Positions 1-7,983 of a DNA stretch of 64,000 bases are shown here, piece by piece. A model generated the notes under the pieces. That model searched no databases, had not been told where the DNA came from, and saw only the letters and a list, made by a program, of their open reading frames with translations. The stretch comes from Rosettibacter sp037481715 (GTDB lineage: Bacteria > Bacteroidota > Ignavibacteria > Ignavibacteriales > Melioribacteraceae), in NCBI GenBank assembly GCA_037481715.1, contig JBBFLD010000003.1, positions 1-64,000 of the forward strand. Reading direction: 5' to 3'. Position numbers and translations under genes: made by a program. The stretch's first letter is position 1; each line of letters begins with the position of its first letter.

Positions 1-594
1 CCTACGTTTCCGCTCTCGTTAGTATGGCGGACTTGTCCGCCTGACGTTATCTCTTTTCGTTTGCTTGGCGAACTTGTCCGCCTCCCGTAATTGATATCGT
101 TAGTTTGGCGGATTCGATTCAAACAATATCTCTAAAAACACTGCATATTTTTAACATCTCGGAGTCTCTCAGCCAGAGGCTGATCCGCCTTTGTCGGAAA
201 TTCCACTCGAGTTCCGCTTACTAAAAACATTTTAATTAATAACTCAAAGAGTCAAACGTGGTTTGTCTACTACATTATTCCTATCGGAGGATTGGTCTCA
301 ATTCCACTATGGTTCGATTTCCCGACTATTTTTATATAAAATTTTTAAGATTGTCGGGACGACCTCACTTCGTTCGGTCGCAATAATTACACATTAATCA
401 ATCATATAAACTTTTTCAATAAAATAAATCTCAAAACCAAATATTGATTCGTAATCAAAAGGCTAATCTTTCTTTGACCGAAATTCTACTCGAGTTCTGC
501 TTATAAAAACATTTTAATTAATAACTCAAAGAATCACACGTGGTCTGTCTACTACATTATTCCTATTGGAGGACTGGTCTCAATTCCACTATGG

Positions 595-634
595 CCTGTC
601 CGCCTTACGTAATTGCTTTCGTTAGTTTGGCGGA
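595..634. repeat. 40-bp palindromic element splitting a CRISPR repeat
   Basis: The CRISPR repeat here is whole if 595-634 is removed: 577-594 gives its first 18 bases and 635-646 its last 12. The 40-bp insert begins CCTGTCCGCC and ends TTTGGCGGA, so TCCGCC and GGCGGA form inverted ends. It looks like a small REP/MITE-like palindrome that entered the repeat without changing it. Confidence 0.75.
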
Positions 635-1042
635 TTCGATTCAAACAATATCTCTAAAAACACTACATATTTTTAACATCTCGGAGTCTCTCAGCCTGAG
701 GCTGATCCGCCTTTGTCAGAAATTCCACTCGAGTTCCGCTTACTAAAAAATTTCATTAATCAGCGGAACGAGATCCCGATTTATCGGGATATGGTTCGAT
801 TTCCCGACTAATTTTATATAAAATTTTTAAGATTGTCGGGACGACCTCACTTCGTTCGGTCGCAATAATTACACATTAATCAATCGAATTTTTATTAGTC
901 ATCAAAATATTAACCTGCCTTTGGCATAAATTCCACTCGAGTACCGCTTACTAAAAACATTTTAATTAATAACTCAAAGAGTCAAACGTGGTTTGTCTAC
1001 TACAATATTCCTATCGGAGGATTGGTCTCAATTCCACTATGG

Positions 1043-1203
1043 CCTGTCCGCCTTACGTAATTGCTTTCGTAAGTATGGCGGACTTGTCCGCCCTACGTTT
1101 CCGCTCTCGTTAGTATGGCGGACTTGTCCGCCTGACGTTATCTCTTTTCGTTTGCTTGGCGAACTTGTTCGCCTCCCGTAATTGATATCGTTAGTTTGGC
1201 GGA
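1043..1203. repeat. tandem copies of the 40-bp palindromic element inside a CRISPR repeat
   Basis: The repeat halves 1025-1042 and 1204-1215 are separated by 161 bp, about four units of the 40-bp element. Units share GGCGGACTTGTCCGCC junctions and CGTTAGTATGG or similar cores. The same four-unit structure, truncated by the window edge, precedes the repeat end at 113-124. This is tandem expansion of the element at the same position in the repeat. Confidence 0.7.
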
Positions 1204-1545
1204 TTCGATTCAAACTTGTTCACAAAGGCGAAGAAGGTTGGGAATGCTGCAAGGTCTCAATTCCACTATGGTTCGATTCAAACACGATCCAGAAGCAATC
1301 GATCCGCTAGACATTGCCAGTCTCAATTCCACTATGGTTCGATTCAAACCAAAATCGAAGATATAATTTCAATAGATGGCTTCTCGTCTCAATTCCACTA
1401 TGGTTCGATTCAAACGGCCGCAAATGGGCTATAAATATACTTAAAAATATCAGGTCTCAATTCCACTATGGTTCGATTCAAACCAAACTTGAATCCATAA
1501 TAGACAGGACTCAGAAAGGGGTCTCAATTCCACTATGGTTCGATT
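1204..1545 (-). CRISPR. CRISPR array core, 30-bp repeats, five spacers
   Basis: Four perfect 30-bp repeats lie at 1254-1283, 1320-1349, 1386-1415 and 1454-1483. They are flanked by a half repeat at 1204-1215 and a truncated repeat at 1521-1545 that has lost its last 5 bases. On the plus strand a repeat begins GTCTCAATTCCACTATGG and ends TTCGATTCAAAC. Spacers are 1216-1253 (38 bp), 1284-1319 (36), 1350-1385 (36), 1416-1453 (38) and 1484-1520 (37). The reverse complement ends in ATTGAGAC, a usual 5' crRNA handle for Cas6-processed type I/III arrays. I therefore infer transcription on the minus strand with the leader to the right, matching the direction of all the cas genes. Confidence 0.95.
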
Positions 1546-1605
1546 TCCCGACTATTTTTATATAAAATTTTAAGATTGTCGGGACGACCTCACTTCGTTC
1601 GGTCG
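1546..1605. repeat. second palindromic element replacing a repeat end
   Basis: The last 5 bases of the repeat at 1521-1545 are replaced by an element with TCCCGAC (1546-1552) pairing with GTCGGGA (1578-1584). A second small hairpin, CGACC (1585-1589) with GGTCG (1601-1605), follows directly. Near-identical copies start at about 320 and 794, each attached to the same truncated repeat end. It is a different family from the 40-bp GGCGGA element. Confidence 0.65.
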
Positions 1606-1699
1606 CAATTTTGTTTAATAATCAAGTAAACTATTATCATTAAAAACAAGTTTAAGAGTCAGAGAGCTAATCAGTTTTTCGGCTAAAATTCCACTATGG

Positions 1700-1739
1700 C
1701 TTGTCCGCCTTACGTTTCCGCTTTCGTTAGTATGGCGGA
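1700..1739. repeat. 40-bp palindromic element in the leader-proximal CRISPR repeat
   Basis: A decayed repeat 5' half (AATTCCACTATGG, ending at 1699) is followed by a 40-bp insert beginning CTTGTCCGCC and ending TATGGCGGA, then by the intact repeat end TTCGATTCAAAC (1740-1751). The insertion point is the same as at 595-634. This repeat abuts the AT-rich leader, so the site where new spacers would be added appears disrupted. Confidence 0.65.
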
Positions 1740-1751
1740 TTCGATTCAAAC

Positions 1752-1977
1752 AGCCAATTTTCTCTACAAAAATATGCATTTATTTTTCAAAATCAAATAT
1801 TTTTTTATTCTTAAGAAAAAATTTTTCCGTGAACCTCATTTTTGCCAAAAATACTGGGAGGTTCACCCTTCGTTTTTAGCTCATTTTCGCAATTTTTGTC
1901 ATTTTTTTCTTAACTGTCTATTTTTTTGTACGTAGGTTCACCGACGAGCCTGCATTTTTGATTCATTTTCGCAGTTT
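1752..1977 (-). promoter_or_regulatory. probable CRISPR leader, AT-rich
   Basis: This gene-free stretch is very AT-rich with long A/T runs. It lies between the rightmost repeat end (1751) and the TPR gene stop (1978), on the side expected from the repeat orientation. It holds three copies of a TTCACC/GGTGAA motif: GTGAACCTC (1829-1837), GAGGTTCAC (1858-1866) and TAGGTTCACC near 1932-1941. Leader identity is inferred from position and composition; no leader motif was matched to a known family. Confidence 0.5.
1829..1866 (-). terminator. hairpin, possible terminator of the TPR/cas2/cas1 operon
   Basis: GTGAACCTC and GAGGTTCAC form a 9-bp stem with a loop of about 20 bases. Read on the minus strand, it is followed by a run of A then TTTTTT. 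It could end transcription arriving from the TPR gene, or be a structural part of the leader. Confidence 0.4.
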
Positions 1978-3684
1978 TTAAATTTTTTCTTCTGTGGAAT
2001 TATCATAGAGATGATCAGCTATTTCACTAATAGATATTTCAGGAATGGTCTTAAACTGCATCTTTTCTCTTAATTTTTCAAACTTATACTTAAACAAATC
2101 ATTTGCCTGCATTATATATTTTTCTATTATTTCTTCGGCTTCTTTTATTTGCTTGTTTTCAATATAGGCAAAAGCAAGTGTATATGCAGCATACGGAGGC
2201 AGGTTCTGATTTTTCTTATAAATTGGCTCGAGTGTTTTTATTGCAGCCGAAAAATTCTCCTGTAATATGTTCAATAAAGCAATTTTTTCTAAGATAAATA
2301 TTTTATTTTGTTTTCTCAGTTCCAAAGGGAAATTAGTTTCCATTGCAAGCTGAAAAAATTTAAGTGAGTCAATTGCATATTGTTTTTCTTTTTTAAGTGA
2401 ATAAAGAGAAAGCTGAATTGTCCCTTTCAAATATGATTTGTAAACACCACATACAAAATTATCACAATTTGCCATTTCGATTATTTCTGTTTCTATTTTT
2501 TTCTTGCCGTAATCTTTTTGAATGCACTTGTCAATGTATTGGTTTGCCTGCAAAAGATTTGCAAATGCTTCTTCTGCTGGAATTTTATTTTTTTGAATAA
2601 AATAGTTGTGTTTAATTCTTGCCAGCTTAAGAAATTTTTGTGCAAGGTGATAAAGTGATTTTATATAAATCTTTTTTTGTTTTTGAATTTCTTCTTCATT
2701 AGTAAATGATTCATATATCAATTCAATTTTTTGAAAACATTTTATTGATTCTGTTAATGCAGATGTATAATCAACAAATTTTTCTTCGGTATGTTCTTCA
2801 CCAAATTGTTTAAAAAATTTGTGTGTGCCTAAAATATCTGAGTATAACATTGCTTTACGATATAAATCTGTTAATCTGTTTGGATTTAATTCCAATGCTA
2901 AGTTTAAGTATTTCAAGGCAAGTTCAGCTTCATCAAAAATATTTCCATCTCTTCTTGAACCAGGCGTTGTTAATTCATTTACAGATTGGTAATAAGTGTA
3001 AGCAAGATTAGAATAAAATGTAGGATTTTGAGGCTCAAGTTCAATTGCTCTTTTTCTTAATTTAATTGTAAGTTCTCTAAATTTTCTTTTTTCCTGAATA
3101 AATTGTTCTCTTTGATTTTTATCTGAGAATTTTCTTTTAAGATTTTCAGAACATTCTGAAAGCTTTGCAGTTGAAAATGAAAATGCATTTAAAAGTTCAG
3201 CATCATACCAGATTCTACTTTTTTCTACGGGTTCGAATGTTTGGAAAATTCTATATATATCTTGCCAGTTATTTTGTTCTTCAAGTTTTTTAATTTTAGA
3301 TGAAATTTCTATGTTATTAAGGATATCAAAAAATTTTATTTCATCAACTACAGAAAGGAACGGCAATTCTAATATCGAGTTTAGATTCATATATTTTTTG
3401 AGAGCATCTTTAATAAGGAAAGATTGTAATTCGAGTGTCTTATCAATTTCGAAATAAATTCTTAAGAAATTAGGCTTTGTTTCCACATTTGTTATTTTGA
3501 GTAATAATGCATTGCTAAATTTTTGATGAGATTTACAATAATATAAAATTCCAGTTTGAATAGAAGATAAAGAATTGTAATCGCATGGAAGAAAATCTAA
3601 AATGTCTGATAGATATTTATTACTCCAACAGAAAGAGTTGTATTTAGGTTTATTTTCCAATGCTGTTGCAATTACAAATTGCAT
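1978..3684 (-). CDS. TPR-repeat protein next to cas1-cas2
   Basis: 568 aa, no signal peptide and no membrane segment. The middle and C-terminal parts (about residues 200-540) are helical repeats of TPR type. One unit reads YSNLAYTYYQ with AIELEPQNP before it, another LKYLNLALELNPNR, and a late pair PPYAAYTLAFAYIENKQIKEAEE style. The N-terminal 150 residues match nothing I recognise. The ATG at 3684 has GGGGA close upstream. It is 39 bp downstream of cas2 on the same strand and next to the array, so it is probably in the adaptation operon. A scaffold or partner for Cas1-Cas2 is possible but is only inferred from position. TPR proteins are not a standard adaptation component. Confidence 0.75.
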   Translation of the reverse strand: MQFVIATALENKPKYNSFCWSNKYLSDILDFLPCDYNSLSSIQTGILYYCKSHQKFSNALLLKITNVETKPNFLRIYFEIDKTLELQSFLIKDALKKYMNLNSILELPFLSVVDEIKFFDILNNIEISSKIKKLEEQNNWQDIYRIFQTFEPVEKSRIWYDAELLNAFSFSTAKLSECSENLKRKFSDKNQREQFIQEKRKFRELTIKLRKRAIELEPQNPTFYSNLAYTYYQSVNELTTPGSRRDGNIFDEAELALKYLNLALELNPNRLTDLYRKAMLYSDILGTHKFFKQFGEEHTEEKFVDYTSALTESIKCFQKIELIYESFTNEEEIQKQKKIYIKSLYHLAQKFLKLARIKHNYFIQKNKIPAEEAFANLLQANQYIDKCIQKDYGKKKIETEIIEMANCDNFVCGVYKSYLKGTIQLSLYSLKKEKQYAIDSLKFFQLAMETNFPLELRKQNKIFILEKIALLNILQENFSAAIKTLEPIYKKNQNLPPYAAYTLAFAYIENKQIKEAEEIIEKYIMQANDLFKYKFEKLREKMQFKTIPEISISEIADHLYDNSTEEKI

Positions 3685-3723
3685 AGTTCCCCAATGATTT
3701 TTGATAGTTAATTATTGTGATGA

Positions 3724-4017
3724 TTAGTAATATTGAGTTATTTCATTTTTTTCTATTCCAATAATTTTTTTGCCAATATGTTTTTGTTCTTCTGCATGGT
3801 AAAAAATAATTGAATCTTTTTCTTTATTAATTATTTGAAGCAATTCTTCTTTTAATGCATGAAATTGCTTTGCAGTTAGTTCTCCCTCGAATGCTGAATT
3901 TTGAACCCAGTTCATATATTTTCTAAAAGTTTTTAATGCTTTAGCCAATCTCTTTGGATGTGTTATGTCATAAACAGCTATGTAAAACACTTTATTAAGT
4001 GGCTCTGTATGGTTCAT
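3724..4017 (-). CDS. cas2: CRISPR-associated Cas2
   Basis: 97 aa, the usual Cas2 length. The N-terminal strand FYIAVYDITHPKR carries the conserved Asp of the ferredoxin-like fold, followed by a basic helix with FRKYMNWVQNSAFEGEL, typical of Cas2. The C-terminal strand contains DSIIFYH. Cas2 forms the central dimer of the Cas1-Cas2 spacer integrase. It overlaps the end of cas1 by 23 bp, so the two are probably translationally coupled. The sequence looks intact, unlike cas1. Confidence 0.93.
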   Translation of the reverse strand: MNHTEPLNKVFYIAVYDITHPKRLAKALKTFRKYMNWVQNSAFEGELTAKQFHALKEELLQIINKEKDSIIFYHAEEQKHIGKKIIGIEKNEITQYY

Positions 4018-5070
4018 AACTTTTCAATTTTCCTTCAAGATAATTGATTAAATTGTAGCACTCCATTCTAATTAATGAGCGATAAGAAATTCTTCTGTTT
4101 AATCTTTTGTGATGAATTACTGTTGAAAGTCTATTTTCAATTTGTTCAACAAATTTTTTACGTGGGCTGTCTTTTAAGTAATAACCCTCGTCAGTTATAG
4201 TAAAATCGTCATCATCAATAATTTTAAGATTCAGCACACGGAATATTACTTTATCAACAATTATTGGTTTAAATATTTCTGATAAATCATAAACAAGAGA
4301 ATGTTTGCCATCTCCAATTTCGTGAATGAAGCCAACAAATGGATTTAATTTTGTTCTGTATATTTCAGTCAGAATTATTGCATAAAGAATTGAGTTGCCA
4401 AAAGAAATAAGAGAATTAACAATTCCTACCGGCGGCTGTTTTATTCTTTTATAAAAGTCAGTTTTTTTTTAATTAAAGTTTGCCAAGCCGTGTAATAAAT
4501 TGTTCGAATATTTCCTTCATAACCTAAAAGTTCCGATACAGTTTCTGCAAAATGAATTTGTTCAAGAATAGAATTGATATTGGCAATTTGTTCGAGCAGT
4601 TCGTTATCATCTGATAATGAGTTTTTCAGATTAAATAAAATATTTTTTACAGCAGATTCTAAAATTGCTTTTGCGATATAAAGCCTCTTGTTATAAGTTA
4701 AATATGCTTCATATTGTAAAAGCTGAATGTAACCAGAGCTGTTATTATTCACTGGAATAAAGCTGCCAACATAGTTTCCATAGTAATTAAAAATATGAAC
4801 AGGAATGTTATAATAACTAGCTATTTTGAAAAATTGTGTGTTAAATCTAAGTTCACCAAAAGAATAAAAAGCTTCTACAGATTCAGCAGGTATATGCTTT
4901 GGTTTATCAATTAGTTCATCTTTTCCCGGCGGCAAAATCACATTTTCATTTTCTGTTTCATAAATATCTATTTTGTGAAAAGGTTCAGTATCTTTAACAG
5001 AATTTAAAATGAATGAATTATCTTTTCTGCTTAAAACAGAATTTGAAAATATGTAAATATTATTTTTCAT
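3995..5070 (-). pseudogene. cas1: Cas1 integrase, frameshifted at an A9 run
   Basis: Two frames together give one Cas1. The first (5070 to a stop at 4441, 209 aa) has the N-terminal beta domain and start of the helical domain, including FNYYGNYVGSF and AKAILESAVKNIL. The second continues through DFYKRIKQPPVGIVNSLISF, LNPFVGFIHE and a C-terminal DLSEIFKPIIVDK to 3995, which carry the usual Cas1 active-site Glu, His and acidic regions. The switch occurs at nine A in a row (T run at 4462-4470 on the plus strand). Ten A would restore a continuous reading frame of about 358 aa. It is either a disabling mutation, a homopolymer sequencing error, or a site of -1 frameshifting or transcriptional slippage. 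Cas1 integrates new spacers, so an inactive copy would stop adaptation. Confidence 0.88.
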
Positions 5071-5076
5071 GATGTA

Positions 5077-5358
5077 TTATTCATCCCATGGTTCTTCATC
5101 ACCTGGAATTATTTCAAAATGAGAGAAACAATCGGCACAAATACGATATTTAATTTTGCTGGTGCCAAAACCTTCATATTCTTCTGAAGAAATTGTATCA
5201 AGTACAGTTCCGCAGAAAGGGCAAAAAATAACAAAATAATTATCATCACAAATTTTATCTATACAATTGCTGCAAAACGAACCTTTGTATTGAACAAGAT
5301 TTGTGCATTCTTTAACGCTGCATTTGTGAGCTTTTAATATTTTGATTTTTCTTTCCAA
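5077..5358 (-). CDS. small zinc-ribbon protein
   Basis: 93 aa with several cysteine pairs: CSVKEC near residue 13, CSNCIDKIC near 29, CPFCG near 47 and CADC near 74. These could bind one or two zinc ions. The tail is acidic (GDEEPWDE). It lies 6 bp upstream of cas1 on the same strand and probably shares its transcript. I do not recognise the family. Zinc ribbons of this size can bind nucleic acid or another protein, but nothing here decides which. Confidence 0.65.
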   Translation of the reverse strand: MERKIKILKAHKCSVKECTNLVQYKGSFCSNCIDKICDDNYFVIFCPFCGTVLDTISSEEYEGFGTSKIKYRICADCFSHFEIIPGDEEPWDE

Positions 5359-5389
5359 CTTAAACTCTCCTTTATTTATTAGAAGAAAA

Positions 5390-5457
5390 AGTGCGGCAAG
5401 ATGTTACTCTGAACTGAACGCCCTCGAAATTCAGCGAGTCACAATCTTAACCGCACT
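5390..5457. other. long imperfect hairpin, possible structured RNA or terminator
   Basis: In a gap of about 300 bp, AGTGCGG (5390-5396) pairs with CCGCACT (5451-5457), AAGAT (5398-5402) with ATCTT (5444-5448), ACTC with GAGT, and CTGAA with TTCAG around a loop containing GCCCTCGA. Four stems in register suggest an RNA-level structure. It lies between the zinc-ribbon/cas1 genes and the next operon. No strong T run follows on either strand, which argues against a simple terminator. The rest of 5359-5656 shows nothing further. Confidence 0.45.
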
Positions 5458-5656
5458 CGGTATGTCAAAAAGAACAGTAATTCAACTTTGTAAATTTATT
5501 TTGTAATAAATGTGCAATAAAGAATAGAAATATTTTGAAAATGTTATTGGTATGCCCTGCAGATTTATATTTAACAAAACAACAAAACTAAAAACTTAAT
5601 CAACCAATCCGATTACATAAACAAATTATCTTCTAATCAATAAGAGATTATTAACT

Positions 5657-5824
5657 TCATTTTTTCAAAAAAGAGTTAAAAATTTTTTGCAGCATTTTAC
5701 CGGTCATTCTTCCTGTAGTACGCCTTACAATTCTTTGACCAATTTTACCTTTTTGGATTGCATTTATATCTCCAAGCAATCTTGCAATTGAATAAAGAAT
5801 ATTTCGAATTGAATTAATTGTCAT
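5657..5824 (-). CDS. small basic protein
   Basis: 55 aa starting at the ATG at 5824, which has GAGGG upstream; a longer frame from 5860 has no such site. The protein is helical and strongly basic at its C-terminal half (RIVRRTTGRMTGKM). It has no clear membrane segment, though the first 20 residues are amphipathic (NILYSIARLLGDI). The start overlaps the end of the vWA gene by 11 bp, so it is the last gene of that operon. I do not recognise it. Confidence 0.55.
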   Translation of the reverse strand: MTINSIRNILYSIARLLGDINAIQKGKIGQRIVRRTTGRMTGKMLQKIFNSFLKK

Positions 5825-6758
5825 ATTCTTCCCTCGAAATAATATTTTTGAAAAATTCATAAATTAAATCTCGGTTCAATGTATTAAGGTCGGTTTTAAG
5901 AATTTTATATTGCTCTGGTTTCATGTTCTGTTCTTCGAACCATTTTGACCAATATTTTTTGAGTATATCAAAATCTTTAGGCGAATTTTCAGAAGGATTA
6001 AACTCAGCTGCAATAATATAAAGCTTCGAAAGGTCGTTATTCAGTTTAATTAAGCCATAATCTTCTTTATCAAAAATTTCTTCCCAATTTTCTAATGCAC
6101 GAAAATATTTAACATGGTCAGCTTTTGGCACTAAATAGCTAAATCTATTGCCATTGCGATACCGGCTGTTTTGATGATAGATATAACCATCTGTAAGAAT
6201 TATAAGAATATTAATGTAATTTGAATCATTTGAAATACAATCGTCAACCACTCTATGTTTGAAATAATTGAAAAGGTCAGAACCCTCGTAACTTCTGGCT
6301 TTTGTTGCAAATGAATAAAGTTTTTTAAGATTATTTTTATAAATCTGTGAAATCCTGTTAAAAATTTCTTTACGCTGTTTGAATTCATATTTTCCAAAAT
6401 CAATATTAAGAGAATCTGCAATTTCTTGATAAATTTCATAATTGAGTGTAGGATAGAATATAGTTTTTATTTTGTCTTCACTTTGAACAACACCTTTTTT
6501 ATTCAAATAACTTTTGAAGGCATCCACTACATACGAAACTATATTAATATCTTTTTCATATTGTTCTGGATTTAATTTAGATGATATTCTATCAGAAAGG
6601 TCAATCAATATAGACACATTAAGATTTTTATAATTGCTCGATTTCTCATTTTTTGATTTTTCTTCATTTACTTTTTCATTAGAACAAAATTGAAATAGCA
6701 TTACAATAATCAGCAATGATATTTTAGAACCGAAATTTTTGATTAAAAGCTTTTTCAT
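5814..6758 (-). CDS. vWA-domain lipoprotein
   Basis: 314 aa. The N-terminus is a lipoprotein signal (basic start, then LLIIVMLFQFC with the lipobox Cys near residue 26) followed by a charged linker. The body looks like a von Willebrand A domain: SILIDLSDRIS carries the MIDAS-type DxS near residue 53 and ILIILTDGYIY the later Asp. It is predicted to sit on a membrane, tethered outside the cytoplasm. It starts 1 bp after the coiled-coil membrane gene and overlaps the small basic gene, so the three form one operon. vWA domains are ligand- or partner-binding modules; the partner here is unknown. Confidence 0.7.
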   Translation of the reverse strand: MKKLLIKNFGSKISLLIIVMLFQFCSNEKVNEEKSKNEKSSNYKNLNVSILIDLSDRISSKLNPEQYEKDINIVSYVVDAFKSYLNKKGVVQSEDKIKTIFYPTLNYEIYQEIADSLNIDFGKYEFKQRKEIFNRISQIYKNNLKKLYSFATKARSYEGSDLFNYFKHRVVDDCISNDSNYINILIILTDGYIYHQNSRYRNGNRFSYLVPKADHVKYFRALENWEEIFDKEDYGLIKLNNDLSKLYIIAAEFNPSENSPKDFDILKKYWSKWFEEQNMKPEQYKILKTDLNTLNRDLIYEFFKNIISREEYDN

Positions 6759-6759
6759 A

Positions 6760-7953
6760 TTATTGAATTCCCTTTAATTGACAGAAATTATTAAGAGCAG
6801 TTTCAATTTTCATAATATAGTCTTCAGAATAATTTCCGTTATTAAGATAGTTAATCCAGCCAAGCGCATACTCGGTAATTATTTTTTTGATTTCATGAGT
6901 GCTGAATCCAACTTTATCATAAATCTTCGTTATCTCGGTTGTTTCAATATTAAGATTGTAAATTAAAGTTTCGAGCGAGGATATTCTACTTTTGATTTCA
7001 TTTACTTTTGATTCTGCCTCAGCTTTTTTATCAATTAAATACTTTTCCATGTTTTCAAATTTATTTTTATTCATCCTGTGTTCATTATAAAGAGAAAATA
7101 TTTTTCCAAAGAGCATGTAAACACAGAACCCAAGAGCAATTATTATCCAGAAATTTAAATCTGTTAATGCATCACGAACTGTAAATGGTTTTATGTTTCC
7201 AAAAGTATTTATTGCTTTAGAATTATAAATTCTTTCTGAAATGTGGTAAGCCAGAATAGCATCAACAATAAATGTAAACATAGCAACCGAAACCCAAGTA
7301 TACTTATAATATTTTGCTTGATTATTTTTTACATACTCAATTACAAGTCCAAGTCCGAGAAATATAAAAGGAGAAAAAATTACAAGCATAAATGCTGATA
7401 CACCTTTCCTATAAGATTCTTCGAGAGCTTTAGGATAAAATATAGAATCGAACAAAGTATATTTGGTTATGCTTATATCGCGGAACACTGCTGAGTAAAC
7501 TACGGATGTATAGAAGAAATAGAGAAATATTGCAATGAATACGCTCAGCAATCCATAAATCCATAAAAACATATTATCTTTTTCAAGAGAAATAAATTTT
7601 GATGGATCTTTTTTGAATTCATTCAATGCATTTGTTGCTTCTTTAAGATGAGCTTCTGCTTCGGGTAATTCTTTTTCTAAAAGTCTGGTTTTCTCTTCTG
7701 AATGAATAGATATTTTTTCAAGAACAACTTCTTTTTGCTTTTCAATTTCAGCATTTTTTACTTCAATTGTTTCTTTCATATTATCTAATTTTAAAAGTAA
7801 ATCAGAATAAAAATTATCAAGGCTGATATTAAATGCAGATACAGACCCCCCAACTTTACCAGCATCACGAAATCCTTGAGTATAATAATCTGTAACTTGA
7901 GTGTTCTGTATTTCTTTATTTTGATTTCTTGTAAATGGTAAAATTGATGACAT
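6760..7953 (-). CDS. coiled-coil membrane protein, four or more TM segments
   Basis: 397 aa from the ATG at 7953, which has GGAGG four bases upstream; an ATG six codons earlier overlaps that ribosome site and is unlikely. Layout: soluble N-terminus, coiled coil at about residues 60-120 (IEKQKEVVLEKI, LEKELPEAEAHLKEA), TM segments near 128-150, 185-210, 222-245 and 267-290, a second coiled coil (YLIDKKAEAESKVNEIKSRI) and a helical tail. I do not know the family. It lies between the ARPP-1 gene and the vWA lipoprotein on the same strand, which suggests a membrane-linked complex. Confidence 0.7.
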   Translation of the reverse strand: MSSILPFTRNQNKEIQNTQVTDYYTQGFRDAGKVGGSVSAFNISLDNFYSDLLLKLDNMKETIEVKNAEIEKQKEVVLEKISIHSEEKTRLLEKELPEAEAHLKEATNALNEFKKDPSKFISLEKDNMFLWIYGLLSVFIAIFLYFFYTSVVYSAVFRDISITKYTLFDSIFYPKALEESYRKGVSAFMLVIFSPFIFLGLGLVIEYVKNNQAKYYKYTWVSVAMFTFIVDAILAYHISERIYNSKAINTFGNIKPFTVRDALTDLNFWIIIALGFCVYMLFGKIFSLYNEHRMNKNKFENMEKYLIDKKAEAESKVNEIKSRISSLETLIYNLNIETTEITKIYDKVGFSTHEIKKIITEYALGWINYLNNGNYSEDYIMKIETALNNFCQLKGIQ

Positions 7954-7983
7954 AACACCTCCAGTTTTCAATATTATTTATGT

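Larger units (their letters stand above)
1..1203. repeat. decayed, duplicated CRISPR-derived region
   Basis: No gene is supported here. The stretch is built from pieces of the neighbouring CRISPR array mixed with palindromic elements. Repeat 5' halves (GTCTCAATTCCACTATGG) start at 295, 577 and 1025; repeat 3' ends (TTCGATTCAAAC) lie at 113-124, 635-646 and 1204-1215. A 37-bp spacer-like segment occurs three times (258-294, 540-576, 988-1024) with one to three differences, always followed by a repeat start. A second shared block follows the repeat ends at 125 and 647 and contains TCTCAGCC and ACTCGAGT palindromic parts. The pattern indicates segmental duplication inside an old array tail. Reading frames across it are incidental. 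Confidence 0.8.

Noticed and set aside
540..1565. Open frames across the CRISPR region on the plus strand, some with QFHYGSIQT-like repeated peptides
   Set aside because: They are translations of CRISPR repeats and palindromic elements; the repeated peptide follows the repeat period, not a gene.
5390..5457. tRNA or tracrRNA
   Set aside because: No cloverleaf or anti-repeat to the CRISPR repeat is present, and type III systems do not use tracrRNA.
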